Made by a program: the position numbers and the translations under genes. Source: Promerops cafer (lineage: Eukaryota > Chordata > Aves > Passeriformes > Nectariniidae). Taken from it: DNA of 64,000 nt. The DNA lies in assembly GCA_013398275.1 (NCBI GenBank), contig VZSE01009546.1, forward strand, positions 449,076-513,075, written 5' to 3'. A model generated the notes under the pieces. It was not told the DNA's origin, did no database searches, and saw only the letters and a program-made list of their open reading frames with translations. How positions within the stretch are numbered: position 1 is the stretch's first letter; each line of letters starts with the position of its first letter. Positions 1 through 12,730 of the stretch are shown piece by piece.

Positions 1-32
<32 letters not shown>
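1..32. repeat. Poly-T run at window edge
   Basis: The window opens with 32 consecutive T. This could be the poly-A tail of a minus-strand retrocopy lying to the left of the window, or a simple A/T tract. No target-site duplication can be judged because the left flank is missing. Confidence 0.9.
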
Positions 33-43
<11 letters not shown>

Positions 44-279
44 TGAATGAAACTTGGTACAATGTAATCCTGAATCTAGAATCTTGACCCTGTTTTATGA
101 GATCTGAGGCCTCCTTTCAGGTCTAGTTTTCTACTGACTTCTCTGACATGCTTCACTAGACCTAATAGCTCCCTATTACCAGTTACAATTTAGCATCTGA
201 GCCAGGAGCTGGAGAAAAAAGGGAAAAAAGGAGTGTAAATTATACGGAGATGCAGTGAACAAAGGTTTTATTTCTCCTG

Positions 280-560
280 AGCACAACCCTTTGATAGGAA
301 AACGGGGGAGACAAATGTGTTGCTAATTTAATTAAGTAGTATGAGATGGCAGGGTCCACAGATGCCATTTAGGACTGGATTAATCAAGAGCAGGTGATGA
401 AAATGAATAGTCACACATAATGTTAGCATTTTTAACAATCCGACACAGTCTAATGGAATCAAGCGCTATTTAACAACAGGGCTCGGTTTTGCTTGCTAAT
501 CCAAATATATCTACACTTTTGCTGTGCACATTCATGTGGATCAAGAACTCTGGTCCCTCT
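280..560. promoter_or_regulatory. Candidate conserved non-coding element
   Basis: This is single-copy sequence with no open frame and no repeat signature. It has several homeodomain-type cores: CTAATTTAATTAAG near 323-336 and a GGATTAATC (OTX/bicoid-like) near 377. It also keeps CpGs (AACGGGG, TCCGACA, AAGCGCT, CTCGGTT) in DNA that otherwise lacks them. That combination is typical of deeply conserved vertebrate enhancers, but conservation cannot be measured from one sequence. The call is inference. Confidence 0.3.
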
Positions 561-3500
561 GGTTCCCATTAATTTTCTGGGGCATTTTTAGTTATTTAAC
601 GTTTTGTACAAGATATGCATGTCCATTTTTACTGCACACAGAGAGAAGCTCTGTGAGGACTGTGGAAGCATTGCATTCTATGTGCTGAACAAATGTAACA
701 TTCAGCAGGTAAACACTTTCTGACAGCTGAGAGGTCATCCTTCCCAGTATAAAACCTTTGTTTTCCTCCATGCACTCCTTTCCCAAAGTACCAAAAAGTA
801 CTGGTCAGCTGTTTCCTTATCAAAGCTTGAAAATATTTTTGTTCATAAATTTTGGGACCGCCTGCAGCTATTTGATATACCTCTTCCAGTGTGCCTTTAT
901 CTTTCCTGGCAATAACTGGAGCATGTAACTTAGTAAAATCTTCAGTCTACCCTCCAGTGAAGGAGCTGCTAAATGAAGACTGAAACCTCTGTCAGACTGA
1001 AAGAAATTTTAACTGCATATGAAGTCATACTTTCCTAATAAACAGTTTTCAGCTAGAATAAACTTGGTGCCTATAATTTCACTGCTTGCAAAGGATTAGA
1101 AGCTACTGCTGGAAATCAGATCTTGGTCCAGTTGTGGTCTTATATCTCTGAACAGGCTGTGGCCAAAACAAATATATCAGCTCTACAAAGCAGTGGGCAA
1201 GCAGGTCTTTCCTCTACTCCTTTGACAGTTTTTGACACAGAGGAGAGTGTGTAGGAGAGTGCTCTTCATTTTTTTTCTCATACATTTGAGCAGAGAGGGC
1301 ATAAAGACTCTGCCACCTATGCTAGGGCTCTGAAAGCTTTATAACCTATTACTTCTTTATGTGGTGTCATAAAAGTAAACCAAATCCTGTCCAACATGAG
1401 ACTGACAGAGCATTCTGCAGCATTGCTAGTTTTTGAAATCTGAGTTCTCTTTACCCTCTTAATGGATGGATTTATTACATGTCAGAGTGCAATTTCATGT
1501 GAGTTGTTATCAGGTCTTAGGGTAGCTTTATTTCACAGAGAGAGGGTACTACTCCACTAGGTGCTATGCATTTTGCTGCATTTACAGGGTCTTGCCAAGC
1601 TTGTTTTCTAAACCTTATGAAAATCAATTACAAACAGCCATGTCTCAGTTGCCATCATTCAATATAACTGTTCTCCAATCCCTCAAGACTCTTTAGAAGA
1701 GATACCTCAGTGTGCCATAAAAACATTTGTGGTTTTAAGTACCTCTGAGTATAAAAAATCCAATACAAGAATTTCAAAGATAAATATACATTTCTTTCCA
1801 ATGAGCATTCCCAGGATGAACTACCTAGTTCTGCTTAATGGTGTTTGGGTCTGGTTTTTCAGGTGAACATTTTATTTTTCAAAATATACCTGACAGAGAG
1901 AAGAGAATATCACCAGGGAGAAAAAAACAGCACACAAGGATCCTAAAACAAAAAGAGCAAAACTTGAAAAACCTTTTGTGCTTATATTAATGTGATTATA
2001 TAACAAAAAAATGCACCAGGATTACAATAAATTTTAGGATATTTTTGCCACCTGTTCCTGACAGCAGCACTGTGAGACATAAAACCTTGGTAGAAGTGTT
2101 GTGAGGCCTTTAGTAGTAGCATATTGGGGTGGCCATGCCTAGCTCTCTCTTTTCTCCTTACATGCTGGTAAACACTCTACAGTCCTCAGCTGATTAAAAC
2201 TCATCGCTTGGGATAATCTCCTAAACTACTATTGATCTTGGTGTCTGTTGGTGTCTTTTTGCCCTGTAGTTACTCCTGTAGCGTTGTAAATTGCTCCAGC
2301 TATACTTGCTAGAACCTGTCCACAATATCCTTAAAGAAGGTGTGTTCATAAAGCTGCTGTCACAGTTGAAGGAATCACCACATCTTCCTGCTCAGTATTG
2401 CCGCCAGCTGAGACATCACAACACACAGAGCAAGTACTCAGAGACTTTCACTTCAGTTCAGTGCCAGGATTTTTACTGAGCTAATCTCTCCTACTTTGCC
2501 CTGACCCTGACCCTGACCCAATGTGGGGTGGCAATGTCTTAAACTGCTATAGCTGCTTTACAATTATGACCATGATCTGAGATTAAATGATCATGTAATA
2601 TTCTCCTTCTCAGAAGAGCAGAAACAAGGACCACTCAAGTAGAGATGTGTGGTCAACTGAAGGAACGAGGTGCTTTATCTAGAAAACTTCATCTTGAGTT
2701 GGTAGTTGAGAGTCAAGGTTTGTTCAACTATTGAGTTGTGAGTGATGAAGGAGAAGGAATTGCTGTGTGCTTGTCCTTCAGGCTCATGTTGGAGTGGAGA
2801 AAGAAGCTGCTTTGAATTGGAGGGAGGGGGAGAGAAGGGATTACCAAAAGTATTTGATGTGTCTCTTTCTTGCTCTAATTAGGCTTTCAGAAAACATCTA
2901 TAAAGCTCGTCCTTTTTTTTTTTTTAAGCTCTCATACTCTCATACTTTCTCAAGTATGTTCACTCTTACAGATGTGATCTTGTGCATTTCATCCCCCTTT
3001 GAAGGCAGGGTTATGTTCTGAGGTATACTTGGGTCTTTTAATTAAAAATTACAGGTAAAATATTTAGAATGCTCTTCAATTATGGAATATTTTTTGTTTT
3101 GCAAATGGAAAAATGTAACCAATAGTCTTATGGCATTTTATATTAAAAGCAGTGTTAAATTATAATAAAGGAAAAAAGTTAAAAGAATTGCAGTCTGGAT
3201 TTATGTATATGTGTAGAAGATTAATGCCTTTAGTTAATTTGGGTTGAAATATATATTCTAATGAGGTGTTAAAATTAGTTCTGAGAGTGCTCATCTGGCA
3301 ACTATAAATATGTTAGCAAAGTGTAATTAAGCCTCTCTAAAGTTTTATCTCTTTACTATTTTTTTTCCCTTTCTTTTTTTTCCTGATCTTATAGAAACTT
3401 GAAGTCAGTTGCAAGGACACCTGTCCAGAGAAAGTTATAGTTTCATAGATGTTCAGAAACAAATTCTTTTATGTGTATTCTTGCTCTTTCAAGAAGAACA

Positions 3501-3599
3501 GTGAAAAAATCGTGACAGTAAAAGGTTTAGCGTTTTCACAATTTTGAGGTCTGTCTGTAATTTTTTTTATGTTATAAAGATCTTCAAATTATCACCCAG
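561..3599. other. Single-copy AT-rich non-coding DNA
   Basis: No convincing exon, RNA gene or transposon is seen here. Short open frames are chance products. Minor simple repeats include three CCCTGA units at 2499-2519 and a short T tract near 2912-2925 followed by a repeated CTCTCATA motif. Confidence 0.6.
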
Positions 3600-4190
3600 A
3601 CTTAACCAGATGGATGGAAAATTGGATGGACAGAAATAAGTGTAGGATGTCCAGGCTCAGAATATAGCAGTTAATGGGTCAAGCTTTGCCTTCAGGCTGG
3701 TGACCAGTGGAGAACTGCCAGGCTGTCTGTGAAGGACAGAACTCTTTCAGTAATGGTGTGGAGGAGATGATGGATGCCAGTCCTACCAAGTGTTCAGGTG
3801 ACAACAAGTTGTGAGGACCACTCACTGTGCTCAGGGACAGGAGTCCCATTCAGAGATACCCAGGTAAGCTGGAGGAGGGGGCCAAAAAGGACCTCGTGAA
3901 ATTCAACAGGGACAAATATTAGGCTGTGTGCTGGGGAATAAAATGCTCCTTACAGCACTACAGGCTTGTGCCTGAACGCAGGGGAAGAGGTCTATGGACA
4001 GGTGCCTGGAGGGCCTGATGGACAGCAGGCTGGACAGGAGACATCATGCCCTGGCAGCACTGAGTCCACAGCATAACTTGCTGATATCAACAGGGCAATA
4101 GAAAATAGATGGAGGGAAGTGCTTATGTCTCCAAATTCAGCACTCATAAGATGATATCTAGAATACTGTATAGCTCTTTGGGATTCCATT
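3600..4190 (+). mobile_element. CR1 LINE remnant, ORF2 3' part
   Basis: The stretch follows the order of the end of the CR1 reverse transcriptase. First comes a segment like GACCAGTGG..., then a degenerate version of the GCAGATGACACCAAG block (GGTGACAACAAGTTGTG, near 3798-3814). Next is GTGAAATTCAACAGGGACAAA (about 3897-3917), then a segment like the aspartate-rich AGCAGGCTGGACA block (about 4023-4035), then CATGCCCTGGCAGC. Insertions, deletions and substitutions break all frames, so it is long dead. The 3' tail with its short terminal repeat is missing. CR1 is the dominant LINE of birds and other sauropsids. Boundaries are approximate. Confidence 0.8.
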
Positions 4191-6359
4191 GGAAATCAGA
4201 CAACTAGGAAATAGTGAATGCACCTACTGTCTATTAATGTCTATAACTACTGTGAACACTGTTTAAAGGATTATTATGACATCTGTGGAAACTGCAACAA
4301 TGTCATTCATTTGGCATTCTAAATATTTAATTTCTTGCCTTTGTAGTAAATTAGTTGCGCAACTTCATCGCTGCAACCACAGTGGGAAACTAATGTAGAC
4401 TCATGGTCCAAAGTTTTAAAGAGGTGAGAATCATTCCTGGGGTGTGACCAAGATGGATTCATCAGTTATCATTCCAGTTATAATTTAAATAGTCAGATAG
4501 GAGCATCAAAGAGATATTAAAAATCAGTCAATGTTTATTCCTGTCCTCTTGAATGAATATTCCAAAATGGAGTTTTCTTGCAGCTAAAGGCAATAGGGAA
4601 AGAAAAATGGAGTGACCAAAGCTTCCCAATCTCTTTTATGCACAAGGCACTGAGGAAAGCAGTAAGGATCAAACAGAAGTCATGGAGTGAGGGAATGCTG
4701 ATGCAGGACAAGGGAAAAAAAAAGGAGACTGGCAATATTGAAAACAACATGACAGACTCACAGTTTTTCTTCAGTTGAAGATATTTTCAGAAATAAGATA
4801 TATCTACTGAAATTGAGTATAAGGTAATCATAAAAATTCAATCATCCATCCAAAATATAATCATCCATTCTCCAGAACACATTTACTTATCCATTTTTGG
4901 CTATAACATCTTTTGTACATTTAGTTTCTTAGCTGTTGATTTCAGAAATTGGTATCTATTGAGTACTGGGATATTCTGACTATGATGCTTGATAATAAGT
5001 AAAGCACTGCAGAGCTGCAAGTAAGAAACAAAAGCTTCTGTAACACTCTGCAACTGAAAACTTGTTTTCATTAGGTCAACTGTAGCTATATTTCCTGACT
5101 AGACACATAGCCATAAATTTCACTAATTTTTATTCTTTTTCTCCTGCCAAAGGAAAAGAGTCTCATGCTACAGCCATCACAGTAGAAGACCACCCATATA
5201 TTAAATTATTTCATCTTGCAGATGTTACAGGATTAAACTAATAAGCACCACCCCAAACAACTTTATTCTTCATTGTTAAGAAGTCTGCTAACCCATATAG
5301 ATCTAAAATTGTGCAAAAACTCCTGGCATTACATTGGGAATGAAATCTCTAAGCTATATGCTCTGCCTCTCTGATGTGGCCTTTGGCTTACCCGAAACAT
5401 CCCTGAAAATATGCAGTAGAGATATTTTAGCATCTGCAGCTCCATGGTGCTGACAGCCCAGTTCAGAGAGCACTGTGGTTGCAATGGCTTCACCTGGACA
5501 ATATCAACCCAGTGTGTGAGCAGGGAGAGAAGAAAGAATAGATGATGGGAATGAAGAATAAAGACAATTAAGCTTAACTCCTCTAGGTTCAGTACTCATG
5601 GTAATTTTGGGAAATCTAACGGGAATGACCTCTGGGGTGAGGTGCTTTACCTTGACTTCTTAAGGTGGAAGATTTATTACAAATACCTGGCAGCTGAATA
5701 CTCAGTGACAAACCTGGATTCTCTGTGAGAAGCAGATATTGCCTTCTAACAAGACAGGACATCAATACAGCTCAAACATTTCCACCACTGTTAAAAGATC
5801 ATAATAATTAGATGTAGACACAGTATCCCAGTTCCATTTCTCTAGCACAAAGGTAAAATTTCATTTTTCTCCTTACCTGCTTACAAGAGTCAGACTCACT
5901 CTAGTGCACTGAGGGGCTGTTCTCAGTAGAGAGGCTGTTCTGCTGAGCCATCCCAACAATGTGCTCTGTATCATGTCAGACTTTATTGATCTGTGTGGAT
6001 GTATGTTTCTAGATCAGTGGACATCTGCCACAATGCTAACAGAGCACTCCATAACTGCTAGTGACGAAAGGACTTTGTCCCCTGCAGAGATCTCGAAGAA
6101 CAAACCTTGAAGTGATATCTGGGACAACTTCCAGGCAGCTGGTGCTTTTCTCCTTTGCATGGCTAAGATAACAGCTGTTCTAGGTACACCTCAAACCACA
6201 CACAAGTTCTTGTTGTTGAGTTTATTGTTTGGTTTGTTGTTTGCTTTGTTTTGTTTTGTTCATTTTTTTTTTTTAAAGCAAATGAAATTTGATTTAAAGT
6301 GGAATCCATGGATGTCCAAAAATTCTGTCTGTGCTTGGGTAAAAATCTGTGTATGGCAC
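4191..6359. other. Single-copy non-coding DNA
   Basis: No gene, repeat family or strong regulatory block is recognised. Short open frames on both strands have no domain-like content and ordinary AT-rich composition. Confidence 0.55.
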
Positions 6360-6910
6360 ACGTTTTCTCTGAGTTAATTAAGAAGTATATATAAACTTGC
6401 TCGAGGCCTGTTAGGAATAAGCAGAGCTGTAAAAAAATCTCAATGAGGACTTTTGTCTCATAGCTTTAGCAATTGGGTAATTATGTAATTGTTGTGTTTC
6501 TTTGTTTAGCATGTGCTCTGAGGTCTCTTAATCAGTGCAGCAATACTAAAATGGCCGTGATTTCCACCAGTGCGATAAGACATGTTGGCTGCTACATTCA
6601 GAGGGATAAATTGGTTATTTTACAAAGTCTCAAAGGGTGAAGGCTTGGGGGTTTTATTTTAACGTTTGTCACATGATCTCGCTGCATGACATCGCAAATC
6701 TCCCATCTCTGCTTTGTTGGTCTATATGCATGAATAATTTTCCCAGTGCTTGTTTGTAGCTGAGCGGGAGAAAAAGAGAATTACCGCCGCACAATCTCTT
6801 GTTGTCGGTGATCAGCATTCCGATGGTCTGAGCTGGCTTACAACAGTGTAAAGACATCAGTGGCATGTGTTATAATATATTGAGCATTGTACTCCTGAAG
6901 AACGCACGAA
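6360..6910. promoter_or_regulatory. Candidate conserved non-coding element (CpG-retaining)
   Basis: This is a single-copy block with about a dozen CpG dinucleotides in 550 bp of otherwise CpG-poor DNA. They include CACGTT, CTCGAGG, GGCCGTG, GTGCGAT, CTCGCTG and ATCGCAA, plus a tight group at 6765-6830 (GAGCGGG, CCGCCGC, GTCGGTG, TTCCGATG). Homeodomain cores occur at 6471-6490 (AATTGGGTAATTATGTAATT), and an octamer-like TATGCAT at 6725-6731. There is no usable open frame. CpG retention with clustered factor motifs suggests purifying selection on an enhancer. This is inference without an alignment. Confidence 0.4.
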
Positions 6911-7139
6911 AGAAAGAACATTGTTCTACTAGGGAGCAATTCATCGGGTTTTTCCCAGAGACTCTTGGGTCAAGTTTTTATAGGCCTATTTGATTTTCAA
7001 ATTCTTTTTCCCCCTTTTTCCTCTCAGTGAGCCATAGTGTCCAAACTTGTCTACATTTACTTCCCATGTTTTGTGCATGGTAGATGTCCTTTAAAAAGAG
7101 TATCTCAAATAAGTCTTTATTCTTGTTTTGTTGGCTCTT

Positions 7140-7350
7140 ATTCTGTGTTTTCATGAACTCTGGCCCTGGCCATGGCAACTGCAAGAAAAATGTTAACATT
7201 GATTGACAGGATTAAGAAAGCCTCCATGCCTATCCGCATTTCAAACACTTTGGGAACAATGGTGTTTGGTGTGATTGAATTAATGAGATATCGTGGACTG
7301 TCAAAAGAGCACACATACTTTACATAAACCTGATTATCTTTGCATGGCAG
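7140..7350. promoter_or_regulatory. Candidate enhancer with PBX-PREP/MEIS composite site
   Basis: A perfect TGATTGACAG lies at 7200-7209, the known composite binding sequence of PBX with PREP/MEIS homeodomain proteins. The flanking DNA is single-copy and has homeodomain-like motifs (GTGATTGAATTAATGAG near 7271-7287) plus retained CpGs (ATCCGCATT, TATCGTGG). It lies just right of another CpG-retaining block at 6360-6910, so the two may form one regulatory domain. One motif match can arise by chance, so the call is tentative. Confidence 0.4.
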
Positions 7351-7990
7351 AAATGAAAAAAAGGAGGGAACAGAGGTTTGGCTTTCACTCATACCTCCAA
7401 AGGAGCCATCAAAGTGTGTGTGCCCTGGCTCAGAGAGTGATGTGCCCGCTCAACTGGCCTGCCCTCCCTTTCTCTCCACATACTGCCTGGCTCTGCTTAG
7501 CATACATCAGCCATGGGCTTTAACAAGTCTATTCAGGCGGCTGGGCCCAAAACAACACTCTTTTCACAGCTCAGCACCTCTCTGCTGATTTTTTTTTTTC
7601 CTATGGGTCTATTGTTTAACTTGAACTAAGCATACATTTCAACAATTAGACCCGAACTGGCTCCTACCACCCCAGCTTAACCCCAAAGAGTGACATCAGC
7701 CATGATACTACGTATATTTTGAGAGGTGAGCCACAGCTGGTGCTCGCTTTTAGCAACAAAATTTCTGGAGAGAGAAGAAAGTTTCATAGGGAACTTCTTC
7801 CCACTTAAGTATTTAAACGATATTTCTATCCCCTGGGAAATGTTCCAGCAGGCATAATAGTTTGGTGAATAAATACAATTCATTGAAGCAGTGCTGCATT
7901 TTAGCATAAGCTATTTTATTTTTTTTCACAAGAGGACATAACGGATTAAGAGGCTCTGAAATTAAAAGTAATCCAAAAGCTGAAAGGATT

Positions 7991-8036
7991 CTGCCTACCT
8001 GCATACCTGTCTGTCTATCTGTCTACTTACCTGTCT
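7991..8036. repeat. Degenerate CTGT/CTAC tetranucleotide tract
   Basis: The segment is built from imperfect four-base units such as CTAC, CTGT and CTAT, including CTGTCTGTCTATCTGTCTAC. It is a decayed microsatellite. Confidence 0.7.
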
Positions 8037-9127
8037 TACAACCTCTCTAATAATTTTACATGGTCCTTACTACCACAGATAAGCATTAGTTCCTCAAATA
8101 CACACAGCACTGAAAATCATAAGTTTAATGGAAGTGGCATTTGTTTGATGGCATACGGACCTTTCAATCTTTTTCTAGCAAGTAGTTATTTTTTATTGAA
8201 TTAAAAGCCTTAATTTAAAAAAAAATCTAGCTGATTTTTTTACTCTATTCATGAACTATAAGAATTATATTTTTCTAAAAATATTTTCTCTCTTTTGCGT
8301 GCTAAATCCAGATGGATACAATGTAAAAATATTATTTATCCAAAAGACTCTGGTCAGCAAGACAAGTCTAGCTTGCCTGGAGTAAAGAGATACTGAGAAA
8401 ACCTCAAAAAATTGTACATACAAGAATGTCCAGACTGTTTTTGCAGACATATGAAGAATGGATAATTTAAATGAAGTTTAAATAGAAAATCAAGCTTTTC
8501 TAGTTTGCTTACAATGTCTCAAATCTCTAGTCCTCTGAAGATCCTCCTATCATTGCATTACTTCTCACCAGGTAGGAATATGTAGCCTTTATGTAAACAT
8601 GAAATACAATATTCTTTTTTTTTTTTTTTAAATAAAGGATCCTTTATTCACCTATATCATATTTTCAGTCTTAATGAGTAAGCAAGATATAGTCTTTGTA
8701 ACTTAAGTGGTTATGGTGCTGAGCTGAAAATGATGAGATTTGTAATTCTCCCTTTCTCTCTTTATGGACTCCCCTAAAACCTTGTAGCACTCCCACAAGC
8801 TTTAGTGATTCTACGTTGCGATAAATGATTAATTTTCACTAAGGTTTTTTAAAAATACTGTAAGCATAAAGAAGTTTAAAAATCACCTGGTAGCACGTAT
8901 TGAGCATTGCTTTGTAAATCATTAAATAATTTATGGCAAAACTCATTTTAACACGTGTGCATATTTTCTGAGGCCATGGATTAGTGACAGGCCTATCATA
9001 ACAGATTAATGTTTCAGATCAAAGAAAAGGTGGAGAGCACTGCACTGTGAAGTCACAAAGCAAAACATTTCCCCCCAAAGCTTAACCAGTAGATGTCTCT
9101 GTTTCACAAACCCTGCCATGGTATCAG

Positions 9128-9178
9128 CTGCCACATCCTCAGGAGTTACATCCACTGCCACATCCAGGAGTTACATCT
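9128..9178. repeat. Short tandem duplication, about 27 bp x 2
   Basis: CTGCCACATCCTCAGGAG followed by TTACATCCA is repeated at once, with a three-base deletion in the second copy. This looks like a recent local duplication with no evident function. Confidence 0.8.
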
Positions 9179-12100
9179 CCTGCATCCTTCTTATTAGGAT
9201 AAACCCACCTTTACGTAAAAACAGCAAGATGATGTGAGTGCAGTGGTTTTTGAAGCCTATATGAAGCTGTCTGAGGGGTCAAGACATTTGAAACTCAGTT
9301 GTGCACACAATAAGCAGTAGAGATTGAGACAGCTAGTTAGTTGGAGACTCTCTAATAACTAAATTGACATAATCAGACTGCTTTGCACTACATGACAGGG
9401 TCTCGGGGGTACCATCATTTGCCCTTTTTTATCAACAGCCAGGATTTCCAGGATCTATATGACAACAGGTAGGGATGTTAGGCTTCCCCTCAGTGCTCCA
9501 CATGGTCATCTGCTCCTTCTGAACTCTTCCTTCTCCAGTCCTATGACACAGAGTGAAGCAAGGGGAGCTCCAGACCTCACTGGAGGAGCGTATCTTTCCT
9601 TTTCCAGTCTTAAGAAGTTATGTGTCCCACAAGGAAAGCCTGTGTAAAAAAGATACTGGACAGACAGGTATCCTTGGGTGAGGGAAGGGAAACTAAGTGT
9701 GATGGCATAACCCTGCAGTTTCTTCTGGCCCTAGAGCTGCTGCCAAATTGCAGTGCCTTCTGCAGAACACCCTGCTCAGTGCAGCATGGAGCAGCTTCAC
9801 CTTCTCTCCCAGAAGTGGCAGTACTGCCTATTTCTCCTGCTGAGAGTTCTGCCATTGAGTTAGAACATGCTTTCAAGTACTCCTTAAAATTCAAAGAGCC
9901 AGTTGTATGTCTATGAGATCAGCAGCATAAGGGAGCTTGAAATGGCAAAACTGATTTCTGTTTTTGTGAACACAGGTATTGTTGATATTTATGTAGACTT
10001 AGATGGTCTTTCCTGCTCTCTTAAGAGTAAACCTTCACTATACCATGTAATTTTCTTTAAACTTTGTGAATTAAGATTGCTTGTTTTTCCTCCTCACTTC
10101 TATAGATTTATAGTAAGACTATGTTTTTCATTTATTAAAGCTATTACAAGTTGAAATAGTAACACCTTTATCCTTGATATAAACAAAAGCATGGCCTTTT
10201 CCTCATCAAATGGATAATTTCAACTTGGGTGAAACCTGAGGTTGAGGATTTGCAACTGGTTTAATCTAATCAAAGTGTTGTCTGCTGTTAAAGTTTGTCA
10301 TTCTTGTCTACCATCTGCCATGTCTCACCACGCTTTTTACCACTTCTCTCATGTCAGCATTAGCAATGGCATGTGTGCATGCCCATGGTAAACTAGATTG
10401 CTGCCCCCACCTGCTTGTCCTCCTGGCCAACCTTAGCACAAAAAGGATAACAAGAACACCTGTCTGGGGGTTGGATGGAGGTGGGATTTTCATGTCTTAT
10501 TTAGATGAGCCTAATGCAATGGTGGAACCCATCCCAAAAGTGGGAGACTGAATGTTAAAAAGGTAGCTGTTTAAGGATGGGTAACTAACTATGATTTTTT
10601 CATTCCACCCAAACAGAAACCTTTTCATTTTTATTTGCCATCTTTTTCTCGCTTCTTTACTGAAGACAACATAATTTCTATTTTGTCCCCATAAGTTCAG
10701 ATGGTGTTATTATCTATACCTTTTTTTTTTGTTAAATATAGATAAAATTTTAATAAAAACATGATTAGGAAAGCAAACTACACAGTTTCTATACTAGCTG
10801 AAAAAGTTTATTATTAATATGCAAAAAATTTGTGCAACAAACTTCGTAAGAATCCTTGGCAAGTAGGTATGAAAGCAAGTAACAGAAATATGAAGAAATT
10901 GCATGAGAACTAATGAAGAAACCTTCATCCAAGTTTGTTGTGTCTGACTTTGTTTCATCTTGGTCCCACTTTGAATCTTGCACAGTAAGTAGATACCTTT
11001 ATCCTGATTTACTGTCATGGGCATGCAACCTTCTAAGAACCAGTAATGCCCCAGCCTTACAGCCCTTATCCCTGTCTCAGGCCTCCTTCAGGTGTCGTTC
11101 AGCCAAACTGTAGCTTGCTCATAGCTCACTGTGCCATCAGAGCAAGAAGATTTGTCTTGGTAGATAACTGTGCAGGTTTCTTCCACATGTATCGTCCTTG
11201 CCTGCCTTGATATCCCCTCTGTCTTCTGTGACGAGCAGGAAACCTTTCTTTCTCTTATCCTAACATACATTTCTAACATATTTTCCCACATGTTCATTTA
11301 TTGAAGGCCTAACTGCAGAAAAGTGTTAGGTTCATGGAGTGATTCTTCTCCTCTTGCTCTCAGATGGGTGTGTCAGTATCTCTTATCAATACTGTGGTGT
11401 CTGAGCAGAGGCTACTGCCAGTGAGCTCGAACTGGAGCAGCAAATGCCAGCAGATGTGGAGTAATGCTTTCAAGCATATGAATTAAAACATAGTGGCTAA
11501 CATATAAAGTATTCCTAATTTTCCTAATCGTGGCAGACACTTCAAGCCTCATCTCCAGTAATATCCTGACCCAAGAGCAGTTCAGCAACAAAAATCCCAT
11601 TGACCCCAGGGCACTCACAATTTCATTAGGCTTTTAGGAAAAGGCGTAGAGTGCACCTAGGAGAATGGTCTTCCTGCCACTTCCTAATTCCTAATCAGCT
11701 GGTATAGAGTTAACCATTATAGATGAGCAGAATTTGTTAGATTTCAAATTTTTTTTGCAACAGCATTATAAATTTTCCATTATGTAGGCCTCAAGTCCTC
11801 TAATGTCAAAGATGCCGGATGATGGGTGAAAATTAAATTGCACATCATACTTATTTCCTTTAAATAATGAACATACAGTGACATATTCCAGGGGAAGTTC
11901 ATTTCTAGTTACATTCTTCTAAAGAATTTCTACATCTTCAATTTTTTGAGCAAATTTTGCAATAAATTTTAATTTAAAAATTGATTTGGTGTAAAACCTT
12001 TCCAACTTTACAAAAACTCTGCACTGAAAATAATTTTCTTTAATAACAATATATGTAAAATAATTCACTAATTATGCAATATGTTTCTTGTTTTACATTA

Positions 12101-12409
12101 TGACTTCCTGATTATATTCCCACTGGGTTAAACACAGCAATCTGAATTTTAAATCTGGCAACATTCAGAGAATAGGAGTTTTCCTTGATAGTAATGGTTT
12201 TACTTTCTTTTTTAACATGGTTTTAAGGGGTGCATTTTTTGCACTGCAGATTCAGTATCCTTGAGTAACCGGAAATCATTAATAAATATGATTATCACTA
12301 GCAGTGCTGAAACAGGGGAAGCTTTGAGGTTAGTACAATGCCCTGGCAGAACATGTTTGACTGGATAAAAAAGTTTACGGAGATTAACACCCACAGAGCT
12401 AGCCCACTG

Positions 12410-12730
12410 GTAGGTTGTTGCAGGTTAATGGAAATGTGTGGCAACAGGCAGCAACATTAGCAGGGTCTTTATCTTTAGGTCTCATAAATATTCTCCCTAA
12501 CCCCTGCTAACACCCATGTTTCAGGCTTTTCTAGAAGGAATTAGGACAGCTCGCTCCATGGTTATTGTCAGGATTAGGCGCATTCAGCTCAGGGTTTCCC
12601 CCCCTACCCCGGCTATCAGTTCAGAATTGCCAGGTTTCTTGGACACTTATTTTGGGCCTGTATCAAATGTGATTTGTTGATTGCTGCCTTTGTCTCTTAA
12701 CCAAAGGAAGGGAAATTAACAGCAAATTCT
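12410..12730. promoter_or_regulatory. Candidate conserved non-coding element
   Basis: This is single-copy sequence with balanced composition, retained CpGs near 12551-12612 (GCTCGCTCC, AGGCGCATT, CCCCGGC) and a HOX/PBX-like TTTGTTGATTGCTGCC near 12673. CTTTATCTTTAGG (GATA-like on the minus strand) lies near 12467. There is no open frame. The enhancer reading is inference. Confidence 0.3.

Larger units (their letters stand above)
7351..12409. other. Single-copy non-coding DNA with minor simple repeats
   Basis: No convincing gene is seen. The frames at 9610-9916 overlap on opposite strands and match no family I know. Minor items are listed separately (tetranucleotide tract at 7991, short tandem duplication at 9128). 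A/T tracts lie near 8614-8631 and 10721-10730. Confidence 0.55.

Noticed and set aside
2499..2519. Telomere-like CCCTGA repeat
   Set aside because: It has only three units, and the unit differs from the vertebrate telomere unit CCCTAA.
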